DNA of 64,000 nt from Streptomyces parvulus (GTDB lineage: Bacteria; Actinomycetota; Actinomycetes; Streptomycetales; Streptomycetaceae), in the NCBI RefSeq assembly GCF_014648855.1, contig NZ_BMRX01000002.1, positions 248,001-312,000 of the forward strand. Direction: 5' to 3'. A program made the position numbers and the translations under genes. Positions 20,475 through 28,608 of the stretch are shown one piece after another (the first letter of the stretch is position 1; every line of letters starts with the position of its first letter). Below the pieces are notes generated by a model. That model made no database searches and was not told the origin of the DNA. It saw nothing but the letters and a program-made list of their open reading frames with translations.

Positions 20475-22013
20475 ATGGCGCGTCTCGTTCGGTGGACGGC
20501 CCTCACGGCCGCCGCCGCACTGCTGACGGCGGGCTGCAGCGGCTCGTCCGACGGGGACGGGGACGACGGGGGCCGGAGCAGCGCGGGGCCCTCGGCGGCT
20601 GCACCGTCGGGGGTGCCCGACGCACTGGCCTCGCAGTCCCTGGACTGGGGCCGCTGCGAGGACACGGCCGACTCCCCCGCGCCGGGCGGCGACTGGCGGT
20701 GCGCCTCGCTCAAGGCACCGCTGGACTGGTCCGAGCCCGGCGGGGAGACCATCGACCTCGCGCTGATCAGGTCGAAGGCCAAGGGAGAGAAGCGCGTCGG
20801 CTCCCTGCTGTTCAACTTCGGCGGCCCGGGCGCCTCGGGCGTCTCCACGATGCCGGCCTACGCCGAGAGCGTCGGCTCGCTGCACGAGCGGTACGACCTG
20901 GTGAGCTGGGACCCGCGCGGGGTGGCCGCCAGCGAGGGGGTCCGCTGCCGCGCCGACGAGGCGATCGACGCCGCCGAGACGGTGGACTCCACCCCCGACA
21001 CCCCGGCCGAGGAGGAGGCGTACCTCGAGGACGCGGCCGACTTCGGCAAGGGCTGCCAGAAGGCGGCCGGCAAGCTGATGGCGCACGTCTCGACCAGGGA
21101 CACGGCTCGGGACATGGACCTCATGCGACACGTGCTGGGTGACGAGAAGATGCACTACTTCGGCATCTCCTACGGCACCGAACTCGGCGGCGTCTACGCC
21201 CACCTGTTTCCCGGGCGGGTGGGCCGCGTGGTCCTCGACGCCGTCGTCGCCCCGGACGCCGACACCATGGGCCACGCCGAGAACCAGGCCAGAGGTTTCC
21301 AACGGGCTCTGGACGATTATCTGAAGTCGACCGGCCAGGAGCCGGGTGCGGGGTCCCGGAAGATCTCCGCGCTCCTGGAGCGGCTGGACGCGGAACCGCT
21401 GCCGACGTCCTCGTCGGGACGGAAGCTGACGCAGACGCTCGCCCTCACCGGCATCGTGCTCCCCCTTTACAGCAAGACCGGTTGGCCGTCGCTCACCAGT
21501 GCTCTGGCGGCCGCCGAGGAGGGCGACGGCTCGGAGCTGCTCGCCCTCGCCGACGGTTACAACGAGCGGGACGAGTCGGGGCGCTACGGCACGACGACCC
21601 ACTCCCAGCGGGTCATATCGTGCCTGGACGACAGGCAGCGGCCGACCGTCGAGGAGACGAAGGCGCGACTGCCGAGGTTCGAGAAGGTCTCGCCCGTCTT
21701 CGGAGCCTTCCTCGGCTGGGACACGGCCGGCTGGTGCCACGACTGGCCGGTGCCCGGGCAGCACGAGACCCCCGAGGTGGGCGCGTCCGGCGCGGCGCCG
21801 ATCCTGGTGGTCGGCAACACCGGCGACCCGGCGACGCCCTACGAGGGTGCGCGCCGGATGGCGGACGAGCTGGGCGCGGACGTCGGGGTGATGCTCACCT
21901 GGAAGGGCGAGGGCCACGGGGCCTACGGGAGCGGGAGCGACTGTGTGGACTCCGCGGTGGACGCCTACCTGCTGAAGGGGACGGTGCCCGAGGACGGCAG
22001 GGTCTGCTCATGA
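20475..22013 (+). CDS. Tap-type alpha/beta-hydrolase peptidase, lipoprotein (paralogue)
   Basis: A 512-aa paralogue of the upstream gene. The lipobox is TAGC (Cys21). It has the same FNFGGPGASG oxyanion segment, GISYGTE nucleophile elbow, GNTGDPATPYEGA acid region and GEGHGAYG histidine region. Strong local identity in the catalytic parts and divergence elsewhere point to an old tandem duplication. The ATG is preceded by a GGGGGGAGAGGA ribosome binding site. TACCAT about 55 nt upstream may be its -10. A hairpin ends the unit. Confidence 0.9.
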   Translation: MARLVRWTALTAAAALLTAGCSGSSDGDGDDGGRSSAGPSAAAPSGVPDALASQSLDWGRCEDTADSPAPGGDWRCASLKAPLDWSEPGGETIDLALIRSKAKGEKRVGSLLFNFGGPGASGVSTMPAYAESVGSLHERYDLVSWDPRGVAASEGVRCRADEAIDAAETVDSTPDTPAEEEAYLEDAADFGKGCQKAAGKLMAHVSTRDTARDMDLMRHVLGDEKMHYFGISYGTELGGVYAHLFPGRVGRVVLDAVVAPDADTMGHAENQARGFQRALDDYLKSTGQEPGAGSRKISALLERLDAEPLPTSSSGRKLTQTLALTGIVLPLYSKTGWPSLTSALAAAEEGDGSELLALADGYNERDESGRYGTTTHSQRVISCLDDRQRPTVEETKARLPRFEKVSPVFGAFLGWDTAGWCHDWPVPGQHETPEVGASGAAPILVVGNTGDPATPYEGARRMADELGADVGVMLTWKGEGHGAYGSGSDCVDSAVDAYLLKGTVPEDGRVCS

Positions 22014-22016
22014 CGA

Positions 22017-22059
22017 CGGCGGGGGTTCCGGGCACCCGTGGTGCGCGAAACCCCCGCCG
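22017..22059. terminator. Bidirectional terminator hairpin
   Basis: An 11-bp stem (22017-22027 with 22049-22059), with an inner small stem, between the convergent peptidase and moeZ genes. Confidence 0.75.
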
Positions 22060-22078
22060 CCGCGAGGACGAGCCTCGG

Positions 22079-23257
22079 TCAGTAGACCGGCTTCGCCGGC
22101 TCGATCTGGTTCACCCAGCCGATCACGCCGCCGCCGACGTGCACGGCGTCCGAGAAGCCGGCGGACTTCAGGACCGCCAGGACTTCCGCACTGCGGACAC
22201 CCGTCTTGCAGTTCAAGACGATCTTCTTGTCCTGCGGCAGGCTCTCCAGGGCGGAGCCCATGAGGAACTCGTTCTTCGGGATCAGCCTGGCGCCGGGGAT
22301 GGAGACGATCTCGAACTCGTTCGGCTCGCGGACGTCGATGAGTTCGATGTTCTCGCCGTCGTCCATCCACTCCTTGAGCTGCTTCGGAGTGATCGTGGAG
22401 TCGGCGGCCGCCGCCTGGGCCTCCTCGGACACGACACCGCAGAAGGCCTCGTAGTCGATGAGTTCGGTGACGGTCGGGTTCTCGCCGCAGACCGCGCAGT
22501 CGGGGTCCTTGCGGACCTTGACCTGGCGGTACTGCATCTCCAGGGCGTCGTAGATCATCAGGCGGCCGACCAGCGGCTCGCCGATGCCCGCGAGGAGCTT
22601 GATGGCCTCGTTGGTCTGGATGGAGCCGATGGACGCGCACAGCACGCCCAGGACGCCGCCCTCGGCGCAGGAGGGGACCATGCCGGGGGGCGGGGGCTCC
22701 GGGTAGAGGCAGCGGTAGCAGGGACCGTGCTCGGACCAGAAGACGGACGCCTGGCCGTCGAAGCGGTAGATCGAGCCCCATACATAGGGCTTGTTCAGCA
22801 GCACGCAGGCGTCGTTGACCAGGTAGCGGGTCGCGAAGTTGTCCGTACCGTCGACGATCAGGTCGTACTCGCGGAAGATGTCCATCACGTTGTCGGCCTC
22901 GAGCCGCTCCTCGTGAAGGACCACGTCCACGTAGGGGTTGATGCCCTTGATGGTGTCGCGGGCGGACTCGGCCTTCGAGCGGCCGATGTCGGCCTGGCTG
23001 TGGATGACCTGCCGCTGCAGGTTGGACTCGTCGACCTCGTCGAACTCGACGATGCCCAGCGTTCCGACACCGGCTGCCGCCAGGTACATCAGGGTCGGCG
23101 AGCCGAGGCCGCCCGCGCCCACGGCGAGCACCTTGGCGTTCTTCAGCCGCTTCTGCCCGTCCATCCCCACGTCGGGGATGATCAGGTGGCGGGAGTACCT
23201 GCGGACCTCGTCTACGGTGAGCTCGGCGGCCGGCTCGACCAGGGGTGGCAGCGACAC
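22079..23257 (-). CDS. moeZ: Adenylyltransferase/sulfurtransferase MoeZ
   Basis: 392 aa in two parts. The E1-like ThiF/MoeB domain (about 15-260) has the GAGGLGS nucleotide loop and two zinc CxxC pairs (CYRC, CAVC). A C-terminal rhodanese domain (about 290-390) has its active cysteine in NCKTGVRS. It adenylates and thiolates the C-terminal Gly-Gly of sulfur carriers for molybdopterin, thiamine or thio-metabolite synthesis. The GTG start has CGGAG six nt upstream. A σR-type promoter lies 45-70 nt upstream, so oxidative thiol stress should raise it. Confidence 0.95.
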   Translation of the reverse strand: MSLPPLVEPAAELTVDEVRRYSRHLIIPDVGMDGQKRLKNAKVLAVGAGGLGSPTLMYLAAAGVGTLGIVEFDEVDESNLQRQVIHSQADIGRSKAESARDTIKGINPYVDVVLHEERLEADNVMDIFREYDLIVDGTDNFATRYLVNDACVLLNKPYVWGSIYRFDGQASVFWSEHGPCYRCLYPEPPPPGMVPSCAEGGVLGVLCASIGSIQTNEAIKLLAGIGEPLVGRLMIYDALEMQYRQVKVRKDPDCAVCGENPTVTELIDYEAFCGVVSEEAQAAAADSTITPKQLKEWMDDGENIELIDVREPNEFEIVSIPGARLIPKNEFLMGSALESLPQDKKIVLNCKTGVRSAEVLAVLKSAGFSDAVHVGGGVIGWVNQIEPAKPVY

Positions 23258-23301
23258 GGGGACTCCGTTGGTCGGTCAGTGATTACGGTTGCTCTGCCAG
23301 T

Positions 23302-23327
23302 AACACTGCCACGGCCTTTTTCATTCC
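23302..23327 (-). promoter_or_regulatory. σR-type promoter of moeZ
   Basis: On the minus strand GGAAT (23323-23327), exactly 18 nt, GTT (23302-23304). The -35 element lies inside the last codons of the neighbouring spherulation-family gene. Confidence 0.85.
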
Positions 23328-24070
23328 GAGACACCCGTCCCGACCCGCGAGACGATTTCGTCCCAGTAGCCGGGCATCGTCTCCCAGGGGTCGACGCGGC
23401 CGCCCTGGGTGGTGCGGTCGGTGATGTAGATCGTCGCGGCACCCTGCCAACGGGCGATGCGCAGCGCCTCCTCCAGATGCCCGCGCGGCACCCCGTGGAC
23501 GAAGTGGCAGAAGCGCTCGGGCGGGTAGTCGGCGCTCCACTCGGACGCCTGGGACCAGCGGTAGTCGGCCCAGCTGCCGGAGAAGGTGACGAGTTGGTCG
23601 GCGTTCTCGGCGTAGCCGGGGTAGGGGTGGGTGCCGTGGCCGAGGACGATGTGGGCATCGTCACGGATCACGCGGAGCGTGCCGACGGTGCGGCGGATCT
23701 CGGGGAGGGCGGCGCGTTCGGAGGGGCAGTGGTCGAGGAGGAAGCCGTCGACCTGGTACCAGTCGATGTACCGGTGGGCCTCGGCGACCTGTTCGGCGAG
23801 GCTCCGCGCGCCGTACGCGGCGTCGAGGTGGCCGAGGACGCGGACACCCGCGTTGCGCAGACGGCCGGCCGCCTCCAGGCAGCGCGGGTCGGGGTGCGCG
23901 CCGGGGCCGTCGGAGATGTTGAGGACGACCCAGTGCAGGGGCGTGCCCGGGCAGGTGAGGCCCGCCCATTCGTCGGGGGCGACGAGGGGGTGGGCCAGCC
24001 CGGGGACACCGATGCCGGTGCCTGTCACGGTGCCGGCGACACCGGCCCTCGTGCTGGTCAGATACGACAT
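23321..24070 (-). CDS. Spherulation-specific family 4 protein (GH135-like TIM barrel)
   Basis: A 249-aa protein of the spherulation-specific family 4, whose fungal member Sph3 (GH135) cleaves partly deacetylated α-1,4-galactosamine polymers and is structurally related to the hydrolase part of PelA. Barrel-strand motifs include VLGHLDAAYG, WYQVDGFLLDH and GAATIYITDRT. No signal peptide or membrane helix is visible, unlike Sph3, so it may act in the cytosol or leave by another route. It overlaps the epimerase gene by 13 nt and is the last gene of the operon. Enzymatic activity is inferred. Confidence 0.75.
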   Translation of the reverse strand: MSYLTSTRAGVAGTVTGTGIGVPGLAHPLVAPDEWAGLTCPGTPLHWVVLNISDGPGAHPDPRCLEAAGRLRNAGVRVLGHLDAAYGARSLAEQVAEAHRYIDWYQVDGFLLDHCPSERAALPEIRRTVGTLRVIRDDAHIVLGHGTHPYPGYAENADQLVTFSGSWADYRWSQASEWSADYPPERFCHFVHGVPRGHLEEALRIARWQGAATIYITDRTTQGGRVDPWETMPGYWDEIVSRVGTGVSE

Positions 24071-25113
24071 GCCGCCTCCATCCAGATGTCGGCGAGGGAC
24101 TCTTCGAGACCGATCCGGGGCCGCCAGCCGAGCCGGTCGCGCGCGGTGCGCACGTCGGCCTGCTGCCAGCTGCCGCAGCCGTCCGGGTACGGATAGGCGA
24201 CCGGCGCGGCGTGCTCGGTGTCGGAGCGCTCGCCGCGGTGCCCGAGGTCGGGACGGTGGTGGCCGAGGCCGTCGCTGCGGTGGTGGGCCAAGGCGTCGGC
24301 GCGGTGGCCGGCGGATTCGGTGCGGGGGTGGCCGATGGTGGGTCGCAGGGCGCCGGGCGGTGCGTCGAGTTCGTGCAGGGCGCCGCCGTAGCCGGCCACG
24401 CGGGCGAGGGTGGCGGCGGCGTCGCGCAGGCGGACCGCGCGTCCGGAGCCGATGTTGATGACGCCCTGGGCGGCGGAGAGCGAGGCGGCGTGGACGGCGC
24501 GGGCGACGTCGCGGACGTCGATGAAGTCGCGCTGGGCGCCGAGGCCGCCGAGGCGCAGCTCGCCGTCGCCGGACTGCATCGCGCGGCGCATGGCCTCGGC
24601 GAGGCGGCCCAGCGGGGAGCCGGCGGGGGTGCCGGGTCCGGCGGGCGAGAAGACGCGGAGGACGACGGCGTCCAGGCCGGAGCCGAGGACGAGTTCGGTC
24701 GCGGCGAGCTTGCTGACGCCGTAGGGCCCGCCGGGGCGGGGCACGGCGTCCTCGGCGGTGGAGGAGCCGGGCTGGCTGGGACCGTACTCGGCGCTGCATC
24801 CGACCTGCACCAGCCGGGCTCCGCACCCGCTGCGGCGCAGGGCCTCGCAGACGGTGGCGACGGCGACGGTGTTGTGCCGGGTGAGTTCGCGGGCGCCTCC
24901 GCGGGTGGCGCCCGCGCAGTTGACGACGACGCCGGGGTGGACGGCGTCCAGGAAGCGGGTGAGGGCGCCGGGGCTGCCCGTGGCGAGGTCGAAGCGGACG
25001 TCGGCGTCGTCGCCGCGGCCGAGCGCGGTGAGCTGGACCGCCGGGTCGGCGAGGAGGCGGTCGGCGACGAAGCGTCCGATGTAGCCGTTGGCTCCGATCA
25101 GCAGGACTCTCAT
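24058..25113 (-). CDS. NAD-dependent sugar epimerase/dehydratase (extended SDR)
   Basis: 351 aa. The N-terminus has the GANGYIG dinucleotide loop. The active site has Ser in GCSAEYG and the YGVSK tyrosine-lysine pair (about 136-140). GalE/UGE-type enzymes of this class interconvert UDP-Glc(NAc) and UDP-Gal(NAc); next to a PelF-like glycosyltransferase a UDP-GlcNAc C4-epimerase role is attractive but unproven. A His/Arg-rich insert at about 265-310 is unusual. The ATG overlaps the stop of a 15-aa ORF (ATGA), and the end overlaps the next gene by 13 nt. Confidence 0.88.
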   Translation of the reverse strand: MRVLLIGANGYIGRFVADRLLADPAVQLTALGRGDDADVRFDLATGSPGALTRFLDAVHPGVVVNCAGATRGGARELTRHNTVAVATVCEALRRSGCGARLVQVGCSAEYGPSQPGSSTAEDAVPRPGGPYGVSKLAATELVLGSGLDAVVLRVFSPAGPGTPAGSPLGRLAEAMRRAMQSGDGELRLGGLGAQRDFIDVRDVARAVHAASLSAAQGVINIGSGRAVRLRDAAATLARVAGYGGALHELDAPPGALRPTIGHPRTESAGHRADALAHHRSDGLGHHRPDLGHRGERSDTEHAAPVAYPYPDGCGSWQQADVRTARDRLGWRPRIGLEESLADIWMEAACRI

Positions 25114-25157
25114 CGGGCGGCTCCCGGTGCCGAGGCGTCGGGTCGGGAGGTGGTCAT
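25110..25157 (-). CDS. 15-aa mini-ORF coupled to the epimerase gene
   Basis: ATG 25157 with an AAGGAG Shine-Dalgarno at the ideal 7-nt distance. It encodes 15 residues and stops at a TGA that overlaps the epimerase ATG. Its own ATG overlaps the stop of the preceding 20-aa ORF. The peptide is probably a translational-coupling device, not a functional protein. Confidence 0.5.
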   Translation of the reverse strand: MTTSRPDASAPGAAR

Positions 25158-25216
25158 CTGCGGGCTCCTTCTGGGGGTGTTGCGGAGGTGTGGTGGGCTC
25201 TCCGGGCTTCGCTCAT
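25154..25216 (-). CDS. 20-aa mini-ORF coupled to the membrane-protein gene
   Basis: ATG 25216 overlaps the stop of the membrane-protein gene (ATGA), with GGAGGG six nt upstream. It encodes 20 residues rich in Arg, Ala and His and stops inside the ATG of the next mini-ORF. Placement between two larger genes suggests it carries ribosomes across the gap. Confidence 0.5.
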   Translation of the reverse strand: MSEARRAHHTSATPPEGARR

Positions 25217-26676
25217 CGCAGTCCCTCCGAGGACGGTGTGCCGGCGTGCGCGGACGCCCTGGTCAGACGGCGGGACGCGTGCACCAGCAGGGTCAGCGCG
25301 CCGATGCCGCAGGCGACCGCGGGAACGCCGGCCGGGCCGCAGACGGCGACCAGGGTCTCGACCGGGACGGCCAGGAAGCCGCAGCCGGGGAGGCGGCCGG
25401 CGAAGAGCGTGGCCAGGGCGGCGCCCTCGGCGGCGGCCGTGACCGTGAGGACGAGCGTCGCCGCGTGGGCGTGGCCGTGCACGGTCAGCAGCCGGGCGAG
25501 CAGCAGCAGCGCGCCCAGGGTGAGTGCCTGGGGGTGGGCCGCGGGCTCGTCCAGGACCGCGCCGGTGATCGTGAGCAGGGCGATCAGGACGCCCGTGTAC
25601 AGGGCGAACGCGCCGAGCAGCAGGGGGCGTACGGAGGCGGAGAAGTCGGCGAGGCCGCGGCTGGCGGTCAGTCGGCGCCGGGCGCGCACGGCGAAGAGGT
25701 GGGCGCAGCCGGCCGCGGGCGCGCAGGACAGCGCGAGCGCCAGGACGGGCGCGGCGGTGACGGGCCACGCTCCGTCGGCGGTGCCGTCCGGCAGGGCGTC
25801 GGGTCCGCCGGCGAGGGCGGTACGCAGCAGCCCGTCGCCGAGGAGGGCGTAGCCGATCAGCCAGCAGGTCCAGGTGCCGCTGGTGCGGACCGGGGCGCTC
25901 AGCGGCCCCCGGCGCAGTGCCGCGCGCAGCGCCAGCGCCAGGGCGAGCGCGCCCACGGCGGCCGTGATCAGGCGTGGCCGGCCCTCGGTGAGGCGCAGGC
26001 CCGCGACGGCGGCGGCGCACAGGACGCCGGGCAGCAGGGCGTACACGACCCAGGTGGCGCCCGCCCCGGGCGGGGACGGTTCGGCCGGTCGTGGCGCCGG
26101 CTCAGTGTCGCGCGAGACCCGGGCGTACATCTCCTCCGCGAGGGAGAAGACGTCCCGGTGCCGGAAGCGTGCGGCGGTCCGGTCGGTGACGCCGTGCGCC
26201 TCCAGGCCGGCCGCGATCTCCAGCGGGTCCACGGCGCGTTCGCACAGGTCGCGGTGGCGGTGCATCAGGGCCTTCACGGGGTCGACGGCGCCGCGCCGGG
26301 TACGGGCGGAAGCCTGCCGGTCCCCCGGTGGGGCGGATGCCTGTCGGCCCCCCGGCGAGGCCCAGGCGCTCGCCTCACGCTCCCCGGCGTCCACCGGACG
26401 CCCGACGGCACTCGCCTCACGCTCCCCGGCGTCCACCGGACGCCCGACGGCACTCGCCTCACGTTCCCGGGCGTCCACCGGACGCCCGACGGCACCCGTC
26501 TCCCGCTCCCCACGGCCCGGCTCCCGCTCCCCCGCACTCGGCTCCCGCGCCCCCGCGTCGACCGCCGAGGGCCGGTCCGCGAGGGGCCGGCCGGTCAAGG
26601 AACGCCGTGAGCGTTCGTCCCAGGCCCCGGGGCTGCGGGGGGTCTCGGGCCGGTCGAGTTCGCCGAGGCCGCTCAT
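25213..26676 (-). CDS. Integral membrane protein of the polysaccharide operon
   Basis: About 487 aa. Residues 1-105 are low in complexity and contain a 14-residue tandem repeat. A conserved cytosolic segment (about 110-170) precedes about eight hydrophobic helices that fill the rest. It does not look like the PelG flippase at sequence level. Between a glycosyltransferase and a sugar epimerase it is the natural candidate for the transport or scaffold component. The ATG overlaps the glycosyltransferase stop (ATGA). Confidence 0.8.
   Translation of the reverse strand: MSGLGELDRPETPRSPGAWDERSRRSLTGRPLADRPSAVDAGAREPSAGEREPGRGERETGAVGRPVDAREREASAVGRPVDAGEREASAVGRPVDAGEREASAWASPGGRQASAPPGDRQASARTRRGAVDPVKALMHRHRDLCERAVDPLEIAAGLEAHGVTDRTAARFRHRDVFSLAEEMYARVSRDTEPAPRPAEPSPPGAGATWVVYALLPGVLCAAAVAGLRLTEGRPRLITAAVGALALALALRAALRRGPLSAPVRTSGTWTCWLIGYALLGDGLLRTALAGGPDALPDGTADGAWPVTAAPVLALALSCAPAAGCAHLFAVRARRRLTASRGLADFSASVRPLLLGAFALYTGVLIALLTITGAVLDEPAAHPQALTLGALLLLARLLTVHGHAHAATLVLTVTAAAEGAALATLFAGRLPGCGFLAVPVETLVAVCGPAGVPAVACGIGALTLLVHASRRLTRASAHAGTPSSEGLR
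26369..26494. repeat. Three tandem 42-bp repeats in the membrane-protein gene
   Basis: Copies at 26369-26410 and 26411-26452 are identical; the third (26453-26494) differs at two positions. Each encodes 14 residues of a charged linker. Identity between copies indicates recent expansion. Confidence 0.95.
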
Positions 26677-28388
26677 CGGGACGCTCCCTCGGTCGCGGAG
26701 ACGGGGGTGGTGGCCGCGACGGGCGTGTCGGTCGCCCAGCCGGGGCCGCCGCGGACGGCGATCCGGGCCGCGGGGTCGGCCCACCGGCCCGGGACGTGCG
26801 CCTCGGCGGGCGCGCCGAACGGGAGGGGTTCGCCCATGTCGTCGAGGACGACCCGTCGGGCCGGCGTGCGCGACAGGATCTCCAGGTAAATGCCGTGAAA
26901 TGCCGTGATGTTCTGCTCGACGGTGAACAGTTCCAGTGCGCGGGCGCGCGCGGCCGCTCCGAGACGCTCACGGCGCTCGGGGTCGCGCAGCAGGGCGACG
27001 CACGCCTCGGCGAGCGCCCGCGGATTGCGCGGGGGCACGACGAGTCCGGTGCCGCCGATGGCCTCCACCACCGCGCCGACGTCCGTGGACACGGTCGCGC
27101 GACCGCAGAACATGGCCTCGACCAGCCCCGCCGGGAATCCTTCGACGACGCTGGAGAGCACCACCAGGGCGGCGGAGGCGTACGCGTCGGCGCGCGAGGG
27201 GAGTTCGGGTCCGCCGGTCTCCTCGAAGGACACCGGGTTGCGGCCCACGTCGTGCGGCCCGTCGGCCTCGTCGGGGAAGAGCTGGGCGGCCAGGCCCCGG
27301 CAGTGGGCGAGGTAGGCGGCACCCTCGGGGCCGGACGGAGTGCCGACGATCCGCAGGCGCGCTCCGGGTTCGGCCCGGCGGATCTCCGCGAACGCGTGCA
27401 GCAGCGAGACCAGGTCCTTCGCCGGCTCGATCCGGCCGACCCAGACGAGGGTCCGCGGATCGGCGCACTCCGGCGACTCCCCCGCCTCGGCGAAGGGCGC
27501 GGCGTCCATGCCCGGGTGGACCGTGCGGAGCTTGGCACGGTCGGCGCCGCAGCGCTCCTGCCAGCGGCGGGCGTGCGTGTTGCCGGGGGTGATCACCGCG
27601 GCACGCCGGTAGGTCTCGGCGGCGAGCCGGCCGTGGAACGCGGCCAGCAGGGACCGTATCGACGGCGGGGCGTCGGGTTCCGTGAGGTAGTGCGCCCGCA
27701 GCCGCACCCCGTACTCGGTCACCAGAAGGGGCACGTCGCAGAAGTGGCGGGCGAGCAGCCCGGGGAGGGCGGCGGGGCCGCCGGAGGCCGCGTGGCACAG
27801 GTCCACGGCACCGAGGGCGTCGTCCTCGTACCAGTCCAGCGACAGGGGGCGCAGGGCGCGTTCGAGGCGCGCGGCGACGGTGAGCAGCTCGGGGACGCGC
27901 GCCTGGCGCGCGGAGCGGTGGGCGCCGGGCGCGCGACAGGCGCGTTCCAGGGCGCGCACGGCGGTGTCCGAGCGGAGCGCGGCGGACAGCCCGCCCTCGT
28001 CGCGGGCCAGCTCTGCGAGCCCGTACAGCGCGTTGGCGAAACGGTCCGCCTCTAGGGCCGACGCCTCCTGCGAGGCCCCGGCCGGATCTCCGGGCGCGGC
28101 CGTGCACAGGGCCGTCGCGAGCTCGCCGTAGTACTCGGCGAAGCGCCGGCGCGCGCGCCGTCCGAGCACGATCCCGTCGTCCTCGGGCTCCCACGGCGAG
28201 GCGGTGCGCACGCGGCTGACCTGCGGCGGCAGCGGCACCCACCCGTCGGTCTCCTGCTGTTCGCAGCGGCTGAGCGCGTAGACGTCGAACTCGTGCCGGG
28301 CCAGCCCGCGTACGAGCCGGTCGCACCAGAGCCCGGCCTCACCGCTCACATACGGATAGCCACCCTCCGTAAGCAGTCCGATGCGCAC
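26673..28388 (-). CDS. PelF-like glycosyltransferase (DUF3492 plus GT4)
   Basis: 571 aa. The N-terminus carries the DUF3492 signature of PelF (LLTEGGYPYVSG, then W, then HEFDVYAL). The C-terminal half is a GT-B family 4 domain with an EGFPAGLVE (E-x7-E) nucleotide-sugar motif near 475. PelF polymerises UDP-GalNAc/GlcNAc sugars for Pel polysaccharide in the cytosol. GTG start, first gene of the operon, followed by an ATGA overlap with the membrane gene. Specificity cannot be read from sequence. Confidence 0.85.
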   Translation of the reverse strand: MRIGLLTEGGYPYVSGEAGLWCDRLVRGLARHEFDVYALSRCEQQETDGWVPLPPQVSRVRTASPWEPEDDGIVLGRRARRRFAEYYGELATALCTAAPGDPAGASQEASALEADRFANALYGLAELARDEGGLSAALRSDTAVRALERACRAPGAHRSARQARVPELLTVAARLERALRPLSLDWYEDDALGAVDLCHAASGGPAALPGLLARHFCDVPLLVTEYGVRLRAHYLTEPDAPPSIRSLLAAFHGRLAAETYRRAAVITPGNTHARRWQERCGADRAKLRTVHPGMDAAPFAEAGESPECADPRTLVWVGRIEPAKDLVSLLHAFAEIRRAEPGARLRIVGTPSGPEGAAYLAHCRGLAAQLFPDEADGPHDVGRNPVSFEETGGPELPSRADAYASAALVVLSSVVEGFPAGLVEAMFCGRATVSTDVGAVVEAIGGTGLVVPPRNPRALAEACVALLRDPERRERLGAAARARALELFTVEQNITAFHGIYLEILSRTPARRVVLDDMGEPLPFGAPAEAHVPGRWADPAARIAVRGGPGWATDTPVAATTPVSATEGASR

Positions 28389-28470
28389 GCGCGCACCCCC
28401 GATCTCCCGTCTGGGGAGCCGCCGTTGGCCCGGCGGCTCGCAGCGGGACGAACGTATGCGGACGAGGCGG

Positions 28471-28500
28471 TGGCGCGATGGACGGTTGTCCGTCGCGCCA
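28471..28500. repeat. 30-bp inverted repeat upstream of the polysaccharide operon
   Basis: A 13-bp stem with one G-T pair (28471-28483 with 28488-28500) and a 4-nt loop, in the 220-bp gap between two minus-strand genes. It may end the upstream transcript or act as an operator for the operon. Confidence 0.6.
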
Positions 28501-28608
28501 CCGGAAGGGGTGAACGGTCGTAACTTTCCCGTGCGGGGCGCGTTCCGTCGCGCTAAGAGATCACGGGGTCACCATGTGTGATGCGATCGGCCGGGCGGAG
28601 CGGCCCGC

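Noticed and set aside
24200..24350. Frameshift in the epimerase gene at the His/Arg-rich insert
   Set aside because: The frame stays open and the conserved C-terminal part resumes in the same frame, so it is an in-frame low-complexity insertion.
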